Source: JBHGBB01 sp041946755 (GTDB taxonomy: Bacteria; UBP4; UBA4092; JAOAEQ01). Taken from it: a DNA stretch of 26,507 nt. Position 1 is the first letter of the stretch. Each line of letters opens with the position of its first letter. A program made the position numbers and the translations under genes. The stretch is from NCBI GenBank assembly GCA_041946755.1, contig JBHGBB010000026.1, forward strand, positions 1 to 26,507, given 5' to 3'. Below are positions 6,565-14,560 of this stretch, one piece after another. A model generated the notes under the pieces. The model made no database searches. It saw only the letters and a program-made list of their open reading frames with translations, and was not told where the DNA came from.

Positions 6565-8007
6565 ATGGCGATCAATGAACAGGAATTAAATCGTATTGTA
6601 GACCAGGTCTTAAAAAACATTCAGCAGGATAAAATCGTTTCCGCGTTTAAAGGTCCAGGCCAGGAAAGTAGGGGCGACTCATCGAGTCGCCCGATCGGGC
6701 AAGATGGAGTTTTCGCTGATATCGATTCTGCGGTAGAAGCGGCTGCGAAAGCGCAGAAGATATTAATCAAGCTCGGATATGAGAAACGAAAAGAGATTAT
6801 CGCGGCGATGCGGAAATGTGCCCGAGATAATGCCCAAGCGTTAGCCGAACTGGCGGTATCGGATACCAATATGGGCCGGGTATCGGATAAGAAGATAAAA
6901 AATAATCTGGTAGCAGATAAAACCCCGGGAGTAGAAGATTTACCGGTAACTGCCCGGGCTGGTGATGAAAGTACCGAACTAATGTCCTATTCTCCAGTCG
7001 GGGTGATTCTTTCAATTACTCCGGTAACTAATCCGACAGCCACGGTGATTAATAACGGAATCAGTATGATTTCTGCTGGTAATGCGGTGGTATTCAACCC
7101 GCATCCAAGCGCGAAGAATTGTACTATCGAAACCATGCGGCGGCTGAACCGGGCAATAGTAGCTGCCGGTGGCCCGGAGAATCTGTTAACCTCGATTGCG
7201 GAACCGAGTCTCAGATCGTCTGCAGAATTGATGAAACATCCGAAAGTGAATATGATTGTTGCTACCGGTGGCGGCGGAGTAGTTCGCGCGGCATTAACTT
7301 CCGGAAAGAAAGTTATCGCTGCCGGACCGGGGAATCCACCGGTTATCGTTGACGAAACTGCAGACTTAGTGTCTGCTGCGAAATATGTGATACAAGGAGC
7401 AGCGTTTGATAATAACATGCCGTGTGTCTGTGAAAAAGAATGTATTGTTGTCCGGTCGGTAGCGGATAAACTGGTTCAAGAAATGCAGAAATCCGGAGCC
7501 TATCTGGTTCCACCCAGCGAACTGAATAATTTATGCCGGGTAGTTTTGAATCCGGATAATACCCTGAACAAGAATTGGGTTGGGAAAGATGCGAAATTGA
7601 TTCTGGAACAGATTGGGGTAAAAGTAGGCGACGATATTATCCTGATTATTGCCGAGACTAATAAAGAGCATCCGTTTGTTCAGAACGAAATGATGATGCC
7701 GGTACTTCCGATTGTTCGGGCAAATGATTTCGATGAAGCGTTAAGAATAGCGGTTGAAGTCGAACATGGGTTCCGGCATACCGCATTAATCCATTCCAAG
7801 AATATCGACCATATCACTACCTTTGCGAAAGCTATCCAATGCACCCTATTTGCCGCTAATACCCATTGCGGGTCTACCCTGGGATTTGACGGAGATGGCC
7901 CGACTTCATTCACCATTGCCGGTCCGACTGGGGAAGGTCCGACTACTGCCCGCCACTTCATGCGCGCCCGAAGAATCGTACTCAGAAAAAGCCTGGAAAT
8001 TAGCTAA
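6565..8007 (+). CDS. pduP: PduP-type CoA-acylating aldehyde dehydrogenase
   Basis: This 480-residue enzyme oxidises an aldehyde to acyl-CoA with NAD+ in the compartment lumen. Residues 1-20 (INEQELNRIVDQVLKNIQQ) are the encapsulation helix; the dehydrogenase domain runs from about 49. Family marks are SPVGVILSITPVTNPTATV (143-161), ATGGGGVVRAALTSGK (233-248), AAGPGNPPVIVD (252-263) and the catalytic cysteine C287 in FDNNMPCVCEKE. The linker (about residues 35-46) is encoded by a palindromic sequence. The in-frame start at 6532 is rejected because it lies in the upstream repeat. With PduL it would make acyl-phosphate. Confidence 0.95.
   Translation: MAINEQELNRIVDQVLKNIQQDKIVSAFKGPGQESRGDSSSRPIGQDGVFADIDSAVEAAAKAQKILIKLGYEKRKEIIAAMRKCARDNAQALAELAVSDTNMGRVSDKKIKNNLVADKTPGVEDLPVTARAGDESTELMSYSPVGVILSITPVTNPTATVINNGISMISAGNAVVFNPHPSAKNCTIETMRRLNRAIVAAGGPENLLTSIAEPSLRSSAELMKHPKVNMIVATGGGGVVRAALTSGKKVIAAGPGNPPVIVDETADLVSAAKYVIQGAAFDNNMPCVCEKECIVVRSVADKLVQEMQKSGAYLVPPSELNNLCRVVLNPDNTLNKNWVGKDAKLILEQIGVKVGDDIILIIAETNKEHPFVQNEMMMPVLPIVRANDFDEALRIAVEVEHGFRHTALIHSKNIDHITTFAKAIQCTLFAANTHCGSTLGFDGDGPTSFTIAGPTGEGPTTARHFMRARRIVLRKSLEIS
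6668..6700. repeat. Palindromic sequence inside the pduP linker
   Basis: gggcgactc (6672-6680), loop atc, gagtcgccc (6684-6692) form a 9-bp hairpin. It runs directly into gcccgatcgggc (6689-6700), a perfect 12-base palindrome. It is in frame and encodes SRGDSSSRPIGQ, placed exactly between the encapsulation helix and the enzyme domain. Confidence 0.8.
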
Positions 8008-8028
8008 TTTAGTCTTTGTATTGAATTT

Positions 8029-8101
8029 GGAAAATCAGATTGCAAACTTTGCAATCTGATTTTCCCATTGAATTTATTATACTTAGCTGTTTTGACTTTA
8101 C
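8029..8101 (+). repeat. Hairpin-plus-tail repeat, left copy (before the CHAT gene)
   Basis: The arms are 8029-8046 (ggaaaatcagattgcaaa) and 8048-8065, an 18-bp perfect palindrome around C8047. The tail is tcccattgaatttatta, then ttttgactttac. The same tail follows a different hairpin at 12121-12189. It comes 22 bases after pduP and could end transcription, but there is no T-run after the stem. The remaining gap to 8197 shows no gene and no clear promoter. Confidence 0.75.
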
Positions 8102-8197
8102 GTGGGGCTGGGTATTGAGTTATACTTTCCTTCACTGGTTAACGATAAAAATTATCGAATATATTAGCAAATTAACTTTTATCTATATCGGTTAGTT

Positions 8198-11100
8198 ATG
8201 CATGAATTGATCATTCGATATTATCATAGCAAGAAACCAACCTGCCAAGTCTGCTATCGTTCCGAACAAGGAACTCAAGAGACAACCAAATTCCCATTTA
8301 CATTTAGTGTATCGCAGGAGAATCGGGAGCTTATCCAGTGGTATTTGGAAGAATATCTTACCTATCCATATGGCGCTTACCAAGACCGGGCTAAACGAGC
8401 TGAGCAGGTTATTTCTGAACTAGGTACAGAACTATTTAATACAATCTTCCACAATAAAAATGACCAGGAACAATCGGCGATTCGGTTTTATGACCGTGCT
8501 TTAGAAAACCCTACTGATTGTACTATCAATATCCAAGCAGACCATACCTCAGGATGGTCGCTACCTTGGGAATTCATGCAAGACCCAGCATATGGTTATC
8601 TATCGCAAAAAACTCAGGGATTTATCCGCAGCCATCTTGGCATTAACGCACATCTCAATCCGATACGTTCCGATACTCCAAAAATCAAAATTTTAATGGT
8701 TATTTCTCGACCTTCAGGTGAGGAAGATGTACCATTCCAATCAGTTGCCCGTCCTTTAATGGAAATATTCCGTTCGCACCAAGACCGGGTTCAAATCGAT
8801 GTATTGCGTCCTCCTACTTTTGAGCAGTTACAAAAAGTATTATCCGATAAACCGAATTATTATCATATTCTGCATTTTGATGGCCATGGTATTTTCCCAG
8901 AGCCAAGCGGGATTGACTATCATGCTTTTTTTGCTAAGCAAGGGTCGTTAGGGCAACTTTTATTTGAAAATGATAAAGGTGAGGAAAGGTTTGTATCAGG
9001 TGAAGAATTAGGTAAATTACTCTCTGGTAAAGGTGTCCCGGTAGTAATGCTAAATGCCTGTCAATCAGGCATGACCCATCCGGATGCGGTATATCCATCA
9101 GTCGGTGGCGAACTCCTCAAAACCGGGGCGTTAGGTGTAGTTGCTATGGCATATTCGGTATATGTCCATACCGCCGCGCAGTTTATGGCAAGGGTATATG
9201 AATCGCTGATAAATGGGCAGACGCTCGCTCATGCAGTAACGATAGCCAGAGAAGGATTAGCTGTTCGCGATAAACGGGAATCGCCGATTGGGAAAATCTC
9301 GTTACAGGATTGGGTGGTTCCGGTATTATTCCAGTCAGGTGAAGTACAGCTATTCGAACCTGCTAAAACCAAACTTCATCTAGATGCGAGTCTCATAGAA
9401 GATAAACAAGCTGCAGCTGGAACGGAAATCGGGTTACCCGGAGAACCGGATTATGGGTTCATCGGTCGGGACAATGATGTCTGGAAGTTGGAAAAGGCTT
9501 TTGAAAAAGAAACCATTGTGCTCCTTCAGGCGATGGCTGGAGTAGGCAAAACAACAACCGCAGTCGGATTTGCTAGATGGTGGGCGGAAACCGGGGCGCT
9601 TGAAGGTCCCATCTTTTTCTTCTCATTCGAATCGCCATTTGTTTCTCTCGCTCAGGTCTGTGACCATATTGGTACCGTATTTAGAGAAACAATCAAATCA
9701 CAGTTAAACATTGAATGGGCTCTGCTGGATGTATCACAGCGCCGGAAATTAGCGGTTGAGATATTACAACAACTGCCTTGTTTATTGATTTGGGATAACT
9801 TTGAACCGATAGCCGGATTCCCAAAAGGTACACCAACACGGTGGAAACAGGAAGAGCAACTGGAATTGAAAGATTTTTTACACGCATTGCGTGGGGGAAA
9901 GACTAAAGTTATCATCACCAGTAGGAGAGACGAAGCATGGCTTGGTGGGTGTTATAAAAGTATAACCTTACATGGGCTAAATCGTTGGGATGCTATCGAA
10001 CTTGCAGGAAAAGTATTGGACCGGACAGGTATCAATCGCCAACAGATTAAGCCATATAATAGACTTCTGGAATATCTACAAGGAAATCCGTTATCAATTC
10101 AGGTTATCTTGCCGGAACTGAAGCATATTGAGCTAGATGAATTACTTCAAGCGCTGCAGAGAGGACAAGCGAAATTGTCCAAAGATGATAAAGCGCAAGG
10201 CAGAGAACATTCGTTAAGTGCTTCATTAGATTACCGACTCGACAGATTGGATGAATCAATGCGTTCCCGTTTGGGAATATTAGGATTGTTTCAGGGATTT
10301 GTAAATGTAGGTACGCTTGCTTTATTCTGTAAGAATGACAAAGCGCCTGAAATCTTGAGAGAATTGGATTCAGATACTTGGACTCAAATGCTAGACAAAT
10401 TGGCTGAAATCGGGTTATTACGCAAAATAGGAACTGGCTTGTATACTATTCACCCGGCGCTACCTTGGTTCTTTAACCAGATATTGCGTACTTCCTACGT
10501 TAAAAATATAGAATGGTTGCAACGGCGATTTGTTAATGTATATGGAGATTTAAGTCTATTTCTACAACAACAACTCCTGACAAATGCAGAGATTGCAATG
10601 ACATACCTGCATCTTGAGGAACAGAATCTTCAGTATGTGCTCTATCTTGGTTGTGAATATAAGATGTGGCATGAAGTTGGTTTAATATTTAGCACAATGG
10701 CAGAAATGTTAGGGAAGCAAAGTCGGTGGATGGAATCGGAATTGTTAACGCTAGAGATTAAAAAGGTGGTTATCGATAAACAAGATGAACCTCTTGCAGG
10801 TGCAGAAATTTTATATGCATCGGTTTGGCATAATTTGGGAATGATTGCCGAAGAGCAAAGGCGATTCGATGAAGCGAAACAGTGGTATACGAGAAGTCTG
10901 GCACTAACGGAGAAGCTGAATGACGAATATGGACAAGCACAGACATTACACCAATTAGGAATAATTGCCCAGAAACTAGGGCAATTCGATGCTGCAGAAC
11001 AATGGTATCGAAAAAGCCTGACACTAACAGAAAAGTTGAACAACGAATATATGCAAGCATATACCTTACACCAGTTGGGAATGATTGCTGAAGATAGGCG

Positions 11101-11824
11101 GCAGTTTAATGAAGCTGAACAGTGGTATATGAAAAGCTTAAAAATCAAAGAGAAGTTGAACGACGAATATAGCCAGGCAATTACGTTACACCAGTTGGGA
11201 AATATCGCCTATAAACGAAGGCAGTTCGATGCTGCTGAACAATGGTGTATGAAAAGTCTGGCACTAACGAAAAAGTTAAACAACGAATATGGCCAGGCAC
11301 AATCATTGCACCAATTAGGAATGATTGCCCAGAAACTAGGGCGGTTCGATGCTGCTGAAAAATGGTATCGGAAAAGCCTGGCTCTCTGTGAAAAGTTGCA
11401 CGACGAATATGGTATGACACAAATGTTACACCAGTTGGGAAGGATTGCTGAAGATAGGCGGCAGTTTAATGAAGCTGAACAGTGGTATCGGAAAAGTCTG
11501 GCAATCTCTGAGAAGTTTCACGACGAATACGGTATGACATTTACGTTCCACCAGTTGGGTAGAATTGCCGAGGAGCGGCGCCAATTTGACGACGCTGAAC
11601 TGTGGTATCGGAAAAGCCTGGCAATCAAGGAAAAGTTGCACTATGAATACGATATGGCAGGTACGTTACACCAGTTAGGAAGGATCGCTGAGGAACGGCA
11701 GCAGTTTGATAAGGCAGAACAGTTATACTTACAGGCAGAAGTGATCTTAGTGAAATATAAAGATGAATATACTTTATCTATCGTTCGCAAGTCATTGGCG
11801 CGATTATGTAAAAACCATGCATAA
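8198..11824 (+). CDS. CHAT protease / NB-ARC / TPR protein (NLR-like)
   Basis: This 1208-residue single-chain protein resembles bacterial NLR-type immune or signalling proteins. An N-terminal region leads into a caspase-like CHAT domain (about 110-385) with catalytic H230 (HFDGHG) and C288 (MLNACQSG). An NB-ARC/STAND NTPase follows (about 418-800): FIGRDNDVWKLEKAF, P-loop AGVGKTT at 447-453, Walker B LLIWDN at 529-534, and the sensor VIITSRRDE. Eight TPR-like repeats of 40 residues (about 878-1197) form the likely sensor. In known relatives, ligand binding by the repeats triggers oligomerisation and protease activity; that is inference here. It interrupts the BMC gene order between pduP and wrbA and is bracketed by repeats. 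No substrate gene is evident. No Shine-Dalgarno is seen. Confidence 0.92.
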   Translation: MHELIIRYYHSKKPTCQVCYRSEQGTQETTKFPFTFSVSQENRELIQWYLEEYLTYPYGAYQDRAKRAEQVISELGTELFNTIFHNKNDQEQSAIRFYDRALENPTDCTINIQADHTSGWSLPWEFMQDPAYGYLSQKTQGFIRSHLGINAHLNPIRSDTPKIKILMVISRPSGEEDVPFQSVARPLMEIFRSHQDRVQIDVLRPPTFEQLQKVLSDKPNYYHILHFDGHGIFPEPSGIDYHAFFAKQGSLGQLLFENDKGEERFVSGEELGKLLSGKGVPVVMLNACQSGMTHPDAVYPSVGGELLKTGALGVVAMAYSVYVHTAAQFMARVYESLINGQTLAHAVTIAREGLAVRDKRESPIGKISLQDWVVPVLFQSGEVQLFEPAKTKLHLDASLIEDKQAAAGTEIGLPGEPDYGFIGRDNDVWKLEKAFEKETIVLLQAMAGVGKTTTAVGFARWWAETGALEGPIFFFSFESPFVSLAQVCDHIGTVFRETIKSQLNIEWALLDVSQRRKLAVEILQQLPCLLIWDNFEPIAGFPKGTPTRWKQEEQLELKDFLHALRGGKTKVIITSRRDEAWLGGCYKSITLHGLNRWDAIELAGKVLDRTGINRQQIKPYNRLLEYLQGNPLSIQVILPELKHIELDELLQALQRGQAKLSKDDKAQGREHSLSASLDYRLDRLDESMRSRLGILGLFQGFVNVGTLALFCKNDKAPEILRELDSDTWTQMLDKLAEIGLLRKIGTGLYTIHPALPWFFNQILRTSYVKNIEWLQRRFVNVYGDLSLFLQQQLLTNAEIAMTYLHLEEQNLQYVLYLGCEYKMWHEVGLIFSTMAEMLGKQSRWMESELLTLEIKKVVIDKQDEPLAGAEILYASVWHNLGMIAEEQRRFDEAKQWYTRSLALTEKLNDEYGQAQTLHQLGIIAQKLGQFDAAEQWYRKSLTLTEKLNNEYMQAYTLHQLGMIAEDRRQFNEAEQWYMKSLKIKEKLNDEYSQAITLHQLGNIAYKRRQFDAAEQWCMKSLALTKKLNNEYGQAQSLHQLGMIAQKLGRFDAAEKWYRKSLALCEKLHDEYGMTQMLHQLGRIAEDRRQFNEAEQWYRKSLAISEKFHDEYGMTFTFHQLGRIAEERRQFDDAELWYRKSLAIKEKLHYEYDMAGTLHQLGRIAEERQQFDKAEQLYLQAEVILVKYKDEYTLSIVRKSLARLCKNHA
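10829..11788 (+). repeat. Eight tandem 120-bp units encoding the TPR-like sensor
   Basis: Each unit encodes H(N/Q)LGxIA...(R/Q)F(D/N)xAExWYxKSL...EKLxxEY over 40 residues. Some units are nearly identical in DNA: the stretch beginning attgctgaagataggcggca and running through the following 25 bases is the same in the third and sixth units. This indicates recent duplication, and makes short-read assembly of the repeat number unreliable. Confidence 0.85.
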
Positions 11825-11996
11825 GGAAAACTTCATATTTGGTTTGTATATAAACCTTAACCAATTTACTTCCTTCAATAAAATCAATAAGATATTTATT
11901 TTATTTCCTTGAAATAGTATTAGATGATTTAGACAACGAAATTTTCCATGGATACACACCGATATACTTAGGCAGAATAGACAGTTTTAAGTGGGG

Positions 11997-12031
11997 TATA
12001 ACCCGAATTGGTCGGACCAATTCGGGTTATA
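11997..12031. repeat. Perfect 35-base palindrome
   Basis: tataacccgaattggtc and gaccaattcgggttata flank a single central G (12014): 17 bp with no mismatch. It lies 172 bases after the CHAT stop. It could be an intrinsic hairpin terminator without a T-run, or a dimeric-protein binding site. Confidence 0.8.
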
Positions 12032-12120
12032 GTTCGGTGTTTTGAGGCAAACTCGACCGGAAAATTATTATTTTGGGTAATGGAAACAGTGAAAAGTAGA
12101 CACCCTTAATTAGTTAATAC

Positions 12121-12189
12121 GAGCAAGTTGCATATCATGCAACTTGCTCTCCCTATTGAATCTATTAGGTTTATATATTTTGACTTTAC
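12121..12189 (+). repeat. Hairpin-plus-tail repeat, right copy (after the CHAT gene)
   Basis: A 12-bp stem (gagcaagttgca / tgcaacttgctc, loop tatca) is followed by the tail tccctattgaatctatta, then ttttgactttac. The tail aligns with 8063-8101 with one indel and ends in the same 12 bases. Stem sequences differ between copies but both keep TTGCA/TGCAA at the loop. The copies are in direct orientation, about 4.1 kb apart. Confidence 0.75.
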
Positions 12190-12321
12190 CGAGACACTGT
12201 TTTTATCGCAACCTACTTATTATTTCCAAACCAACCGGCTCTCATTCCGGATGTGATATAAATCATAGCCAAGCTACTTAGGTTTGGATTACAATATACT
12301 ATAACGTATACATACCAGTAC

Positions 12322-12351
12322 TTGACTAATGAAACAGACACTCAAGATTAT
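12322..12351 (+). promoter_or_regulatory. Weak candidate promoter for the small protein / wrbA
   Basis: TTGACT (12322-12327) and GATTAT (12346-12351) are separated by 18 bases, upstream of ATG 12366. It would allow wrbA and later genes to be transcribed despite the CHAT gene and hairpins upstream. Confidence 0.3.
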
Positions 12352-12365
12352 TAATAAAAAAGAAA

Positions 12366-12545
12366 ATGAAAACCAGCTTTAGCAACGGAAAGATAATCAC
12401 CCGGAAAAAACTATATCAAAATATATCGCGGTTTCATAAAGAACAAGCACGATTACCTTTCGAAGAGAAGATTGAAATTCTAGTTAAATTACAAGTGCTC
12501 GCAAAGGGAATTAAACGAAATAATAAATTGATTTCGAAGGTTTAG
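12366..12545 (+). CDS. Small basic protein, 59 residues, function unknown
   Basis: An ATG at 12366 opens 59 codons to TAG 12543-12545, 20 bases before wrbA. The product is basic. Its central part (SRFHKEQARLPFEEKIEIL, then VKLQVLAKGIK) is predicted helical and resembles small conserved bacterial proteins with a LPFEEKI...LQ pattern that I cannot name. There is no strong Shine-Dalgarno. The protein-like composition and placement support it; function is unknown. Confidence 0.55.
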   Translation: MKTSFSNGKIITRKKLYQNISRFHKEQARLPFEEKIEILVKLQVLAKGIKRNNKLISKV

Positions 12546-12565
12546 AAAGAAGAGATCAATATCTT

Positions 12566-13177
12566 ATGAAAGTCCTGATTGTATTCTATTCGATGTATGG
12601 CCATGTATATCGCATGGCGGAAGCCATCGCTGAAGGAGCGAACCAGGTTCCAGGAACGGAAGTCGTCCTGCGCCGGGTACCGGAAACCTTATCTACCGAA
12701 GTCTTGCAAAAAATGGAGGCGATCGAACCGCAGAAACAGTTTGCCCATATTCCAGTCTGTTCGATAAACGAACTGGCAACCGCGGATGCGGTGATTTTCG
12801 GGACTCCAACCCGGTTCGGGAACATGTGCGGCCAGATGCGGCAGTTTCTCGATGCTGCCGGCCAACTCTGGACGAAGCATGCGCTGGTCGGTAAAGTCGG
12901 CAGTGTTTTTGTCAGTACCGCAACCCAGCATGGCGGCCAGGAATCGACGATACTCAGTTTTATCAATACCTTATTGCATCTGGGATTCGTTATTGTCGGC
13001 CTTCCCTATAGTTTTACCGGACAAATGGGGATAACCGAAATCACCGGCTGTTCCCCCTATGGCGCATCAACCATCGCCGGCGGGCAGGGAGAACGGTTCC
13101 CCAGCGATAATGAACTTGCCGGTGCCCGATATCAAGGGAAACATGTAGCATCGATAGCCGCTAAATTAGTTAAATAA
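12566..13177 (+). CDS. wrbA: WrbA-type NAD(P)H:quinone oxidoreductase
   Basis: This 203-residue flavodoxin-fold protein matches WrbA along its length: KVLIVFYSMYGHVYRMAEAI with the FMN phosphate loop SMYGH (9-13), FGTPTRFGNMCGQMRQFLD, VGSVFVSTATQHGGQEST and the C-terminal SPYGASTIAGG. WrbA proteins are tetrameric FMN enzymes that reduce quinones by two electrons and limit oxidative stress. Here it begins a redox group (hemerythrin, PAS, PduS-like) on the distal side of the BMC locus. It may serve oxygen protection of Fe-S or aldehyde chemistry, which is inference. Confidence 0.94.
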   Translation: MKVLIVFYSMYGHVYRMAEAIAEGANQVPGTEVVLRRVPETLSTEVLQKMEAIEPQKQFAHIPVCSINELATADAVIFGTPTRFGNMCGQMRQFLDAAGQLWTKHALVGKVGSVFVSTATQHGGQESTILSFINTLLHLGFVIVGLPYSFTGQMGITEITGCSPYGASTIAGGQGERFPSDNELAGARYQGKHVASIAAKLVK

Positions 13178-13276
13178 ATTTGTTTAACTAGAATAAATCA
13201 GCTCCGCGTACCATTTTGGATTACGTCTTATTATAGATTCTTTTACGATTAGGCATGCAGCAGAAAGGAGTGCCGT

Positions 13277-14083
13277 ATGGGTCTCTTAGATCAAAAGAAG
13301 AGTAAGTTGAAAGAACTGATTACCCAACTTCAAACCGGGGCGACTCCGGACCAGGTGAAATACCAATTCCTTGATATCGTTAAAGGTATCGATACCTATG
13401 ATATGACCAAACTCGCTGATGAATTGATGCAAGAAGGGATGCCGAAAGAAGCGGTTGAACGATTATGTGCCGTCCATCTCGCGGCATTTAAAGAACCGGT
13501 AGAAATCGAGGAACCGATCGCACCTCCCGGGCATCCAATATATATCCTGATGATCGAACATATGCTAATGCTGAATTTCGCTCATGAACTTAGAGCTACG
13601 GCTAAAAATCTGAAATTCGCCAAGGATTATAGTGTCGCCCAGGATTCGATGACCCATCTGCAGCATTTAGCCACCCATTTCCAGGATTCGGAAAAGCATT
13701 ATCTTCGGGAAGAGAATATTCTGTTCCCTTATTTAGAAAAGCATGGAGTCACTCAGCCGGTAGTAGTGATGTGGAACGAACATACCCAGATCCGGGAATA
13801 TAAAAAGAAATTATCTGCCTGGATCAACTCGTATAAAGAAACAGTATCACCAAAGTTCGTTAAAAAACTGGAGTTGGAAATAGCGATTAAACTGGTGGAT
13901 TTGCTGAATACACATTATCATAAAGAAGATACGGTGCTATTTCCCACCGCGCTCCGGGTGATTACCGCTGAGGAATGGCAGGAAATTCTGATGCAAAGTG
14001 AAGAGTTAGGATATTGTTCATTTACCCCAAAATCGGCTCTGGTACCATTAGAACAATCGCCAAATAAAACTAAAACTACCTAA
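13277..14083 (+). CDS. DUF438-hemerythrin (HHE) domain protein
   Basis: This 268-residue protein has a DUF438 domain at about 8-72 (KLKELITQLQTGATPDQVK; EGMPKEAVERLCAVH) and a hemerythrin-like four-helix domain at about 86-225. The latter shows the expected di-iron ligands: H95 (MIEHMLM), H134 (ATHF), H141 with E145/E146 (KHYLREEN), H169 (NEHTQ) and H213/H215 with E217 (HYHKED). Relatives often carry a C-terminal PAS domain in the same chain; here the PAS domain is the next gene. Oxygen or NO sensing/binding is the likely role. The start is supported by AAAGGAG before ATG 13277. Confidence 0.9.
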   Translation: MGLLDQKKSKLKELITQLQTGATPDQVKYQFLDIVKGIDTYDMTKLADELMQEGMPKEAVERLCAVHLAAFKEPVEIEEPIAPPGHPIYILMIEHMLMLNFAHELRATAKNLKFAKDYSVAQDSMTHLQHLATHFQDSEKHYLREENILFPYLEKHGVTQPVVVMWNEHTQIREYKKKLSAWINSYKETVSPKFVKKLELEIAIKLVDLLNTHYHKEDTVLFPTALRVITAEEWQEILMQSEELGYCSFTPKSALVPLEQSPNKTKTT

Positions 14084-14098
14084 AAAGGAGATTAGTCT

Positions 14099-14494
14099 AT
14101 GCTAACATTCCCAACCGGGAATATGACCCCGGAAGAAATCGAAACCATATTCAATACCTTACCGGTAGATATAACCTTCGTGGATAAAGCTGATACCGTT
14201 CGCTATTTTAGCAAAGGGAAAGACCGGATTTTTGTCCGGACTCCTGCGGTTATCGGCCGGAAAGTGCAGAATTGCCATCCGCAGAAAAGTGTGCATATCG
14301 TTAACCAGATACTGGAAGATTTTAAAGCCGGCAAAAAAGATTCGGCAGCGTTCTGGCTAACGCTCAATGGGAAATTTATTTATATCCGGTATTTTGCGAT
14401 GCGGAATAACCAGCAGGAATATCTCGGTTGTTTGGAAGTATCACAAGATGTAACTGAAATCCGGAAACTCGAAGGGGAAAAAAGATTGTTATAA
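14099..14494 (+). CDS. PAS-domain protein (the detached C-terminal half of a DUF438 protein)
   Basis: This 131-residue single PAS domain contains LPVDITFVDKADTVRYFS (21-38), the family hallmark NCHPQKSVHIVNQILEDF (58-75) and a final QDVTEIRKLEGEKRLL. In many genomes this sequence is fused behind DUF438 and hemerythrin domains. Here a stop and 15 bases separate them, and a good Shine-Dalgarno (AAAGGAG before ATG 14099) shows that it is translated separately. It probably binds a ligand or heme and works with the preceding protein as a two-chain sensor; ligand unknown. Confidence 0.88.
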   Translation: MLTFPTGNMTPEEIETIFNTLPVDITFVDKADTVRYFSKGKDRIFVRTPAVIGRKVQNCHPQKSVHIVNQILEDFKAGKKDSAAFWLTLNGKFIYIRYFAMRNNQQEYLGCLEVSQDVTEIRKLEGEKRLL

Positions 14495-14504
14495 TATTTA
14501 TTTC

Positions 14505-14542
14505 TCGCAAAGTACGCTAAGATATTCGCTAAGACCGCAAAG
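14505..14542 (+). repeat. CGCAAAG / CGCTAAG unit repeat before pduS
   Basis: The spacer holds tcgcaaagtacgctaagata followed by ttcgctaagaccgcaaag. It is a run of CGC(A/T)AAG units, and only one arm of the usual palindrome is present. It precedes the PduS-like start by 18 bases and no Shine-Dalgarno is visible. Confidence 0.5.
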
Positions 14543-14560
14543 AAAAGAGTTTTAATTTAA

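Larger units (their letters stand above)
11825..12365. other. 541-base gap without a recognisable gene
   Basis: The gap between the CHAT gene and the small protein gene holds no convincing coding frame on either strand. It contains the 35-base palindrome at 11997-12031, the right copy of the hairpin-plus-tail repeat at 12121-12189 and a weak promoter-like pair at 12322-12351. The rest is AT-rich and I see nothing in it. Confidence 0.6.

Noticed and set aside
10642..11641. Open frames on the minus strand opposite the TPR region
   Set aside because: They are shadows of the 120-bp repeat array; their Ser/Cys-rich translations have no family resemblance.
10829..11788. CRISPR or other spaced repeat array
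   Set aside because: Units are contiguous, 120 bp, in frame and encode TPR-like helices; there are no spacers.
12060..12120. Insertion-sequence end suggested by gaaaagtagacaccc and agttttaagtgggg
   Set aside because: The similarity to IS3-type ends is short, there is no partner end at a fitting distance and no transposase fragment.
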